64,000 bases of DNA from JADJRG01 sp964474905 (lineage in GTDB: Bacteria; Myxococcota_A; Polyangia; Nannocystales; Nannocystaceae), in the NCBI GenBank assembly GCA_964474905.1, contig CAYYUP010000023.1, positions 1 to 64,000 of the forward strand, given 5' to 3'. Positions 34,835-43,300 of this stretch are shown one piece after another. The notes under the pieces were generated by a model. The model saw only the letters and a list, made by a program, of their open reading frames with translations, was not told the DNA's origin and did no database searches. Made by a program: the position numbers and the translations under genes. Position 1 is the first letter of the stretch. Each line of letters starts with the position of its first letter.

Positions 34835-35788
34835 GTGCGCACCTATAAATTCGACAATGACGACACGATGCCGGCGATCGGCCTCGGCACCTGGCAGGCA
34901 GCTCCCGGCGAGATCGGAGCTGCGGTGCACGAGGCGCTGCGCCTCGGTTATCGCCACCTCGACTGCGCCGCGGTCTACGGCAACGAGGCGGAGATCGGCG
35001 AGGCCCTGCAGGAGAGCTTCTCGAAGGGCCAGGTCCGCCGCGAAGAGCTTTGGATCACCTCAAAGCTGTGGAATACCGCACACGCGCACGATCAGGTGCT
35101 GCCTGCGCTCGGCAAGACACTCTCCGACCTGCGCCTCGACTACCTCGACCTCTACCTCATTCATTGGCCCGTGGCGATGCGCCCCGACTGTCGATTTCCC
35201 AAGGTCCCGGAGGATATGATCAGTCTTGAGAAATTGCCGACTACGATCACCTGGGGCGCCATGGAGGAGGCAAAACGATCGGGGCTCGCCCACCACATCG
35301 GCGTCTCTAACTTCAGCGTCGCAAAACTCCGTGATCTGGTGGCCCATGCCAAGATGCGGCCCGAGGTCAATCAGATCGAGCTCCATGCTTACCTGCAGCA
35401 GGGGCAGATGCTGGCCTTCTGCGAGCAAGAGGGCATCACGCTCACCGCCTACTCGCCGCTCGGCTCCAAGGGTCGACCAACCGGCATGCGCGACTCCAAC
35501 GAGCCCGTGCTTCTCGAGGATCCGACGCTCAAAACGATCGCCGAGCGACACCAGGCGAGCGTCGCCCAGGTGGCCATCGCCTGGGCCGTACAGCGCGGTA
35601 CCTCCGTCATCCCGAAGTCGGTCAACCCCAAGCGACTGGCCGAAAACCTCGCCGCCGCAGAGCTCACGCTCACCGCCGACGACATGCGGGAGATCTCCGC
35701 GATGGACCGCCACCGTCGCTACGTCGGCGGTGAATTCTGGGCGATCAAGGGCGGCCCCTACACGCTCGTCAACCTCTGGGACGAGTAG
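34835..35788 (+). CDS. Aldo/keto reductase
   Basis: A 317-aa NADPH-dependent oxidoreductase of the AKR superfamily. The catalytic tetrad is visible: Asp43, Tyr48, Lys77 and His110 (in the contexts LDCAAVYGN, ITSKLW and LIHWP). The cofactor-binding tail IPKSVNPKRLAENL is also typical. It starts with GTG at 34835. It lies 45 bases after the radical SAM gene on the same strand and may be cotranscribed. The carbonyl substrate is unknown. Confidence 0.92.
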   Translation: MRTYKFDNDDTMPAIGLGTWQAAPGEIGAAVHEALRLGYRHLDCAAVYGNEAEIGEALQESFSKGQVRREELWITSKLWNTAHAHDQVLPALGKTLSDLRLDYLDLYLIHWPVAMRPDCRFPKVPEDMISLEKLPTTITWGAMEEAKRSGLAHHIGVSNFSVAKLRDLVAHAKMRPEVNQIELHAYLQQGQMLAFCEQEGITLTAYSPLGSKGRPTGMRDSNEPVLLEDPTLKTIAERHQASVAQVAIAWAVQRGTSVIPKSVNPKRLAENLAAAELTLTADDMREISAMDRHRRYVGGEFWAIKGGPYTLVNLWDE

Positions 35789-35798
35789 GTGCATCAAA

Positions 35799-35845
35799 CG
35801 CGATGTTTGGACCCGCAGCGCCGGCAAACGGGTCAAAACATCGCG
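35799..35845. terminator. Long inverted repeat between convergent genes
   Basis: 35799-35815 pairs with 35829-35845: a 10-bp outer stem and a 6-bp inner stem separated by a single G-A mismatch, closing a 13-base loop. It begins 11 bases after the aldo/keto reductase stop and precedes the stop of the convergent radical SAM gene by 61 bases. There is no T tract, but position and stability fit a bidirectional terminator. Confidence 0.5.
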
Positions 35846-35905
35846 ACACGCACGAATTGCTGCCGGTTTGAGGCATCAGGGCTCGCCCTGCTCAGGCCGC
35901 TCCGC

Positions 35906-38356
35906 TCACGAGGGTTTCGGTTTTGAGGCGGCGCCCCGGAGTTCGGCATCGACCCGCTCGCGAAAGCCTGCCGGCACGGATTCGTGGCGCCGAGGATCAT
36001 CGATCGAGCGCACGAGATCCTGAGGGTCGATCAGCCAGGGCGGCTCGGGGACCTGGTCGAGTTCGTAAAAACCGCCGCAAAAACAGGCGTGCGGACAACT
36101 CTCGCACACTGGCCGACGACTCCGACGCTCCGCTAGATAGGCCGCGAGGTTCACGGACTCGTTGTTGACGAAAACCATGTGGCGGCTGAGCTTCGCCAAG
36201 TCGCCCTGGAGATACTGCTCGTAGCCCGGCAAAAAACAAAAGGGCAGGTTGATCACCTGGATCTTCATGCGATCGCCCCAGGTATCGATGAGTTCGCGGG
36301 TACCCGCAGCCGCCTCCTCTGTATCCGGCGCGATCATCCGAGTCGCCCGGCCAAAGGGCGTCAAGAACTGGATGTTCATCCACCGCAGGCCAAGCTGCCA
36401 GGCGAGGTTGGCGAGTTCTTGCTGCTGCCCAGCATTGCCCTTGGTCAGGGTCACATTCATACCGAGTTCGACCTGCCCGCCGAGTTCGCGAGCGAATCGC
36501 ACACAATGACGAATGCCGCCTACGGTCTGCTCGTAGGCCTCGGCGACCCCAACCTGCTGGGCGTGAGTCCGCGGATCTGCGCCGTGCACCGAGAAGAGCA
36601 AGGTGGTCAGCCCTGAGCGCACCAGCTTGCGCGCGTAATCCTCGTAATAGCAAAGTCGACCATTTGTGGTGACATTGATCCGACGGTAGCCGATCGCCCG
36701 CGAGTAGCGAATAAGCGGGATCAGTTCGGGGTTGAGGGTCGGCTCTCCGCCGTCAAAGTCGACCATCGTCACGCCCTCGCGGCGGTAGCGATCGAGATGC
36801 TCGCGCTGACGTGTAGGGTGACCGTCGATCTGGGTCCGCGTGCCAACTGCACAGAAGGTGCAATGGTTGTTGCAGATATAGGTGACGTTCATCACCAGCT
36901 TTTGCGAGCCCTGCGAAGCCGCTAGGCGCTGGCGAAAGGTCCACATGAAACGCTGAAGCTCGGCCACCGGCACCTGGCTGACACCAGGGGTGGGCGAGCG
37001 CTGAAAATAGGGCCCCCAATCACCGGCAACCGGTAGGTGCAGGCGGGGCTCGACGCTCCTGTCCGCGAGGCGTGTGCCCGGCAGCGGCGTCGCGAACTGC
37101 ACCGCCGGCGAAGCCCCAAAACGGTCCCAAAGGTCGAGGGCAAAGCTGAGGGTCTGATTGATCTCGGCGGCGCTCTCCCCCGGCAAACCGATGATGTAGT
37201 GGATCAAGAACGGCACACCAACCGCCGCCGCATGGGTCGCGGCCGCGACGATCGCGTCGAGATCCAGACGCTTGCCGATGACCTCGGAGACGACCCGTGA
37301 GGCGCCACTCTCCGCGCTGACGCTCACCGTGCTGATGCGCCCGCGCATGCGCTCAAAATGGCCGCGTTCGAGATAGTCCGCGCGCATGCCGTTGGGGATC
37401 TCAAAACTCAGATCAAGCGCTTCGGCGTGGGTCAGGAAGGCCTCAAAATGCCCCTTGTTCACGTTGATCAGCTCGTCGAGCACCGCCACCCGGCTCGCCC
37501 CGTGCACTTCGCGAAGCTCGGTCATCGCCGCTTTTAGGTGCTCCGCCGACAGCCGCCTCTGAATTTTTGGCACCCCCGGATCGCGCCCCGGATTGGACGA
37601 GCAGTGCAGGCAATCAAAGGGGCAGCCGCGCGAGGTCACGAGCGGCAAGGTGCGACCGTCGATCGGGAACGACCAGGCGCTGCGACCGAGCTCTGCGACG
37701 ACGCTGCGGTGAAACCGTTGATACGCGTCGAGATCGATGCGCCCCCACGCGGGTGTCGGTAGTGCGTCGAGATCCGGCGGAGCTGTCCCTTTGAACACAC
37801 CCCGAGGTCGCTGTCCGCGACGCCAGCGAGCGACCATCGCCGGCAGTGAGACCTCTGCCTCGTACTTCAGCCAAGCATCGACCTCGGGATAAGCCGAGAG
37901 CAGCAGCTCGCCAGAGGCCTCGACGTAGTGCTGACCCGATTGGTAGAGATCGGCGAGCACGATCGGGACCTCGGGCAGACACCCGCGGAGGTGGGCGAGG
38001 ATCGGCGCCAGGCGATCATCACGATGCGGCGGCCGGTGGAAAGGCGTGAGCGCGACAACCACAAAATCGACCGGCGCCGCGACCTCGTCAGCGATCGCCG
38101 CATCGATCGCCTCGAATACCTGCGCACGCGGAGCCCCGAGCTCGGCGCGTCCATCCTCAGCCCAGCGCAGGCCCGCACCTGCGATCGCAAACGCGTCGAC
38201 CAAGGTGACAGCCGCCGAGCCATCGGACCCATCGGACAACGCATCCAGGACCGCAACCAAGGAGAGCGCCCCCAGATCGGCAAAGTAGGGATAATCGATG
38301 AAATCCCTGGCGACGGAGACCGGGGGATGCACGACGAGCACGCGTGCAACGCACAT
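35906..38356 (-). CDS. Tandem radical SAM protein (two radical SAM domains)
   Basis: An 816-aa protein with two complete radical SAM modules. The N-terminal ~190 residues look like a cobalamin-binding-type Rossmann domain, as in B12-dependent radical SAM enzymes. The first site is CPFDCLHC (about residues 245-252 from the chosen start). The second is CNNHCTFC (about 495-502), followed by DGGEP. Near the C-terminus CESCPHACFCGGF resembles a SPASM-type auxiliary cluster. Two radical SAM domains in one chain are uncommon. ATG at 38356 is chosen, with GTG at 38365 possible; only ~33 bases separate it from the divergent third radical SAM gene, so both share a promoter region. Confidence 0.87.
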   Translation of the reverse strand: MCVARVLVVHPPVSVARDFIDYPYFADLGALSLVAVLDALSDGSDGSAAVTLVDAFAIAGAGLRWAEDGRAELGAPRAQVFEAIDAAIADEVAAPVDFVVVALTPFHRPPHRDDRLAPILAHLRGCLPEVPIVLADLYQSGQHYVEASGELLLSAYPEVDAWLKYEAEVSLPAMVARWRRGQRPRGVFKGTAPPDLDALPTPAWGRIDLDAYQRFHRSVVAELGRSAWSFPIDGRTLPLVTSRGCPFDCLHCSSNPGRDPGVPKIQRRLSAEHLKAAMTELREVHGASRVAVLDELINVNKGHFEAFLTHAEALDLSFEIPNGMRADYLERGHFERMRGRISTVSVSAESGASRVVSEVIGKRLDLDAIVAAATHAAAVGVPFLIHYIIGLPGESAAEINQTLSFALDLWDRFGASPAVQFATPLPGTRLADRSVEPRLHLPVAGDWGPYFQRSPTPGVSQVPVAELQRFMWTFRQRLAASQGSQKLVMNVTYICNNHCTFCAVGTRTQIDGHPTRQREHLDRYRREGVTMVDFDGGEPTLNPELIPLIRYSRAIGYRRINVTTNGRLCYYEDYARKLVRSGLTTLLFSVHGADPRTHAQQVGVAEAYEQTVGGIRHCVRFARELGGQVELGMNVTLTKGNAGQQQELANLAWQLGLRWMNIQFLTPFGRATRMIAPDTEEAAAGTRELIDTWGDRMKIQVINLPFCFLPGYEQYLQGDLAKLSRHMVFVNNESVNLAAYLAERRSRRPVCESCPHACFCGGFYELDQVPEPPWLIDPQDLVRSIDDPRRHESVPAGFRERVDAELRGAASKPKPS

Positions 38357-38388
38357 GAGCGGCACGATAACACAGGGTTTTGTCGGCT

Positions 38389-40257
38389 ATGCTCGCGATG
38401 ATGGAGCCTGATGCACCCGCCCTGATCCCCGCCAAGGCGACGATCCACGAGGAGGCCGCCCACCAAAAGCGCAACTGGGTGCGGCTCACTTTCGACTGCA
38501 ACGACCACTGCGTCTTCTGCCTCGACTCCCACACCCACGACGGTACCAACCGGGCGCGCAGCGAGGTGAAGGCACAGATCCTCGACGGTCGACGCAAGGG
38601 CGCCGAACGTCTGATCCTCTCAGGCGGCGAGCCGACCATTCACCCGAGCTTCGTCGACTTCGTGCGCCTAGGCCGACTCGCCGGCTACGCCAAGGTTCAA
38701 ACCGTTACCAACGGTCGCATGTTCGCCTACGGCGACTTCCTCAAGCGCTCCATCGACGCTGGCCTCGGCGAGATAACCTTCTCGATCCACGGTCCCAATG
38801 CCCGGATCCACGACGCACTCGTCGGCACCAAAGGCGCCTTCAAAGAGGAACTTCGAGGCCTGCAAAATGCCCTCGATGACGGCCGCGTGATCATCAACAT
38901 CGACGTCTGCGTCAACCGAGCGAACGTCCGCCAGCTGCCCGACCTACTGCGAAAATTCATCGCCCTGGGCGTTCGCGAGTACGACCTTCTCCACGTGATT
39001 CCCTTCGGTCGAGCCTACAAGGAGGGCAAAGAGACCCTCTTTTATGACCTTAAGGACATGCGGCCCTACCTGCTCGAAGCCTTCGCCTTCTCGCGCGAGC
39101 CCGGGGTACACATCTGGCTAAACCGCTTCCCGCCGGCGCACCTCGAGGGTTTTGAAGAGCTGATCCAAGACCCCTACAAGCTCAACGACGAAGTCCGCGG
39201 TCGCAAAGAGGAGTACGGCCTGCTCCTCGATCACGGGATCCCGCTCGACTGCCGAGCTCCGGATCGCTGCCGCCACTGCTATCTCGAACCCCTCTGCGAC
39301 GACCTGGACGGCGTGCGCGAGGACCTGACAGAGGGCCGCTTTTCCGTGATTCGGATCGACACCAACGTCGAGCACGATTTCCCCGAGATCTACGGCGGAG
39401 ATCCTGCGAGCCGCAAACGCGCCGAGGAGCGCGAGCGGCTCGACGAGCCGGCTCAGGGCAGAAACGTCGACGGCCTGGTACCGGCTCGCGAACGTCGACG
39501 CCTACCGGTGATAGGCATGCGCGCGGCGGACCCACAAGCGCGCGCCACACCGCCCCCCCGTACCCTCGCCGAGCTCGCCGAGCTACCCACATGTGAGCGC
39601 GTCTGGATCGTCGCACCGACACTCACCCAGGCGCTCACCGAAATCGCCAAACTACCGACCGCAATGGACCTAGAGATCGAACTCGATGATATGCGCGGAC
39701 TCGCCAAAGCGATCCGTAAGGGGCCGACACTCGCGGGCAGATGCCTCCGCCGGGTCGTGTGCAAAAAATACGCGGACGCCGAGCTTCTCCTCGACAACCA
39801 AGGCCTCGAAGTCGCGCTCGAACTCTCGCACTCAAACGCCCCGTGGATCCTCGAGCAAAGCATCGCTCCGCCCGGCCTCGTGCTCCGACAGCCAACACAC
39901 GAGCGCTCTAGCGAGTCGGCCGCGAGCGATGTTGATCTCCCCGCATTCTTCGCCGCCCTAGGCCCAGCGATACCCGTCGAAGGCGTGCCCGCTTGCATCC
40001 TCGGCCGCCCGCCAAAGGCGCGCCCAAGGGTACTCGACGGCTCGATGATGACACCCCAGGGTCGACTCGAAATCTTCCGCTACACCCGCCGCTACATCGC
40101 CGATCGCTTTGTGACCAAATCGCTTCGTTGCAGCTCTTGTCTGTACAACGACGAATGCCGGGGTCTGCACATAAACTATATCCGTGCCCACGGGTACGCT
40201 GCGATGCAAGCGATCGTCGACAAAGCACCGGGTATCGAGCGACCTCGCACAAAGTGA
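38389..40257 (+). CDS. Radical SAM protein with long C-terminal extension
   Basis: A ~622-aa radical SAM enzyme with CNDHCVFC near residues 37-44 and SGGEP soon after. A first Cys group (CRAPDRCRHC, then C) near residue 290 could be an auxiliary cluster. A second, CSSCLYNDEC, lies near the C-terminus. Between them is a ~250-residue region I cannot assign. The start is among ATGs at 38389, 38398 and 38401; a TTG at 38380 is less likely. It is divergent from the tandem radical SAM gene, and the pair probably work in one pathway. No obvious precursor peptide lies between them. Confidence 0.85.
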   Translation: MLAMMEPDAPALIPAKATIHEEAAHQKRNWVRLTFDCNDHCVFCLDSHTHDGTNRARSEVKAQILDGRRKGAERLILSGGEPTIHPSFVDFVRLGRLAGYAKVQTVTNGRMFAYGDFLKRSIDAGLGEITFSIHGPNARIHDALVGTKGAFKEELRGLQNALDDGRVIINIDVCVNRANVRQLPDLLRKFIALGVREYDLLHVIPFGRAYKEGKETLFYDLKDMRPYLLEAFAFSREPGVHIWLNRFPPAHLEGFEELIQDPYKLNDEVRGRKEEYGLLLDHGIPLDCRAPDRCRHCYLEPLCDDLDGVREDLTEGRFSVIRIDTNVEHDFPEIYGGDPASRKRAEERERLDEPAQGRNVDGLVPARERRRLPVIGMRAADPQARATPPPRTLAELAELPTCERVWIVAPTLTQALTEIAKLPTAMDLEIELDDMRGLAKAIRKGPTLAGRCLRRVVCKKYADAELLLDNQGLEVALELSHSNAPWILEQSIAPPGLVLRQPTHERSSESAASDVDLPAFFAALGPAIPVEGVPACILGRPPKARPRVLDGSMMTPQGRLEIFRYTRRYIADRFVTKSLRCSSCLYNDECRGLHINYIRAHGYAAMQAIVDKAPGIERPRTK

Positions 40258-40326
40258 TCGCTGAGCGCGGATCCGCCGAATGCTCCGCGACGAGGGCTGG
40301 GGTGCTCTTCCGCGCGCTTCGACTCT

Positions 40327-43300
40327 GTGCATGACCTACCGCCTGCCATTCCAGCGACGACCGTGAGCGCGTATCCTCGGGACACGCTCACGAGAGCTGA
40401 CGAGTCGGTGACGGTGGACTTTGAACAGGCCAGGATGCTCGCAGCTGCCGGCTACGAGCTGCGGGATCTGCTCCGCGAGGGCCGGCGGTCGATCGTCTTT
40501 CACGGTCGTCGCCTGCGCGACCAAAAGCTAGTCGTCGTCAAATGCTTGCGCTCCGAATCGACGACCGCTCGCGAGATTTCGAGACTTCGCCGAGAATTCG
40601 AGATCCTCTCCCGCTTTGACGATGACGCGGTGATCCGAGCCGTCGCGCTCGAGCGAATTGGCGGCTCCTTAGCGTTGATCTTAGAGGACTTCGGCGGCAC
40701 CTCGCTCGCCTCGCTGATCGGCGCCGATGGCCTCGACGTCGCCATTTTTCTGCGCCTCGCCTGTCGCCTCGCCAAGGCGCTCGCGCTGGTCCACTCCAAG
40801 CGGGTGATCCACAAGGACATCAAGCCCGACAACATCCTCATCGAGCCCCGCAGCGGCCGGGTTTCGATCGCCGATTTCAGCGTCTCTTCGCTGCTCGCAG
40901 CCGAAAGCCAGGGCGTGTCGAGCCCCGCCGTTCTCGAGGGAACGCTGCATTACATGTCGCCCGAGCAAACCGGGCGAATGAACCGCACCGTCGACTACCG
41001 CACCGATTACTACTCCCTCGGCGTCACCTTTTACGAGGCTCTCACCGGAAAGTTGCCCTTCGAGGGCAACGATCCAATGGAGCTCGTGCACGCCCATATT
41101 GCGAGGGTTCCACAGCCGCCCCATGTGGTCTCCGAGAAGGTCCCGCTGACCCTCTCCAACATCATCCTCAAGCTGATGTCGAAGACCGCCGAGGCCCGCT
41201 ACCAAAGCATGCGAGGGCTCGACGCGGACCTCGAGCGCTGCCTCTCCGAGTACGAGGCGAGCGGTGAAATCAGCGGCTTCACGATCGCGAGCCGCGACGT
41301 CTCCGAGCGCTTCCACATCCCCGAGCTGCTCTACGGCCGCGAAGACAACGTGCAATCCCTCCTCGATGCCTTCGAGCGGGTGAGCCAGGGCAGCACCGAA
41401 CTGATGCTGCTAACAGGCCCCTCTGGGGTCGGTAAATCGGCGGTGATCCAAGAGGTGCACAAGCCGATCACCCAGCGCCGAGGCCACTTCGTCAGCGGCA
41501 AGTTCGACCAGTTCAACCGCGACATCCCCTACAGCGCGCCGCTCCAGGCCCTCCTCGAGCTGATCCGCCAGATCCTCACCGAGTCCGACGAGAGCCTCGC
41601 GCGCTGGCGCGACGAGATCCAGAGTGCTCTCGGCAACAACGGCCAGGTCGCGATCGCGGTGCTCCCAGAACTCGAGCTGATCATCGGCACCCAGCCAGCG
41701 GTCCCCGAGCTTCCCCCCAACGAAACCGCCAACCGCTTCCGTGCGGTGATCCTCGCGCTCCTCCAGGCCTTCGCCCAAGAACACCACCCGCTGGTCATCT
41801 TCCTCGACGATCTGCAGTGGTGCGACCTCGCAACGCTCAAGATCATCGAGCTCTTCTTCACCGACAGCCAGAGCCGCCACCTCCTCTGGATCGGCGCCTA
41901 TCGAGACACTGAGGTCGACACCAGTCACCTGGTCTCTCAGACAGTTCGAAGGATCGAAGAGGGCGGCATCGCGGTGACGCATCAGGAAATTCTGCCGCTG
42001 ACCATCCAGCACACCCAAGCGATGATCCGCGACACCCTGACACCGAGCGACCGACCCACCGAGCGCCTCGCTGGCATCATCCAGGCAAAGACCGACGGCA
42101 ATCCCTTCTTCATCCGCACGCTGCTCGCATCCTTCCACGAGCAGGGCACCATCTACTTCGACACCGAGCGTTGCGCCTGGTGCTGGGACGAGGATCGCCT
42201 CCACGTCGTCCGCCTCAGCGACGACGTCGTCGACCTGATGACCTCGCGGATCGGAGCCCTCAGCGACGGTTCGTCGGAGGTCCTGATGATCGCCGCCTGC
42301 ATCGGCAACCGATTCAGCCTCCAGCTGCTCGCACACACGGTCTCTCGCAACGCCGTCGACGTCGCAAGTGACCTCTGGGAGTCGGTCGAAAAAGGACTGA
42401 TCCGGCCGCTCAGTGATGGCTACAAGTACCTCTCGGGGCTCGTCGAGAGCCCCAGTTCGGTCAACGATGTCGCCTCGAAGGTCGAGTACCAATTCCTCCA
42501 CGACAAGGTGCAACACGCCGCCTACTCGCTGCTCTCAGAGAGCGACAGCCGCCGCAATCACCTGAAGATCGGCCGCCTCCTCCTCAGCGGGGCAAAGGCC
42601 GGCGAACTCGACGAGGTGATCTTCCCGATCGTCAATCACCTCAACATCGCGGCGCCTCTGATCGCCGACCCGGCGGAGCGCATCCACCTGGCAAGCCTCG
42701 ACCTCATCGCCGGTCGCCGAGCGAAGTTGTCGATCGCCTACGAAGCCGCAGTTTCGTACCTCCGCCAGGGCACAGCGCTGCTGCCCGCCGACACCTGGAA
42801 CTCAAACTACGATCTGACACTCGCACTCTTCCGCGAGCGTGTGCAGGCAGAGCACCTCTCGGGCAACTTTGAGGCGGCGATGTCACTGTTCACGCCGCTC
42901 CTCAGCAACGCCCGAACGGACATCGAGCGAGCTGAGATCTACGAGGTCAAGGCCAGCCTCGAGACCGCCCAAAAGCAGAACCGATCGGCGATCGATTCGT
43001 CGATCGCCGGCCTCAAGCTGATCGGCAATCACCTCCCCGAGAGCGGCTCCTACAGCGGTGTTCTCAAGGTACTCGCCAGGGTCCAGTGGAGCCTCCGCGG
43101 TCGCAAGGCTCAGGACTTGATGGCCCTGCCCGAGCTCACCGACCGCAAAAAGCTGATCACCCTACGGCTACTGATCGCGGTCGTGCCCGCGGCCTACTTT
43201 GTCGACGCCAAACTGGTCTCGATCATCCTCCTCCAGATCGCCCATATCTCGCTCCGGCACGGCCTCAGTGATGTCTCAGCCTTCGGTTTCGCAGGCTACG

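Noticed and set aside
41410..42516. 368-aa minus-strand frame opposite the giant kinase
   Set aside because: It lies wholly within a gene with clear kinase and ATPase motifs; the frame is a codon-bias shadow.
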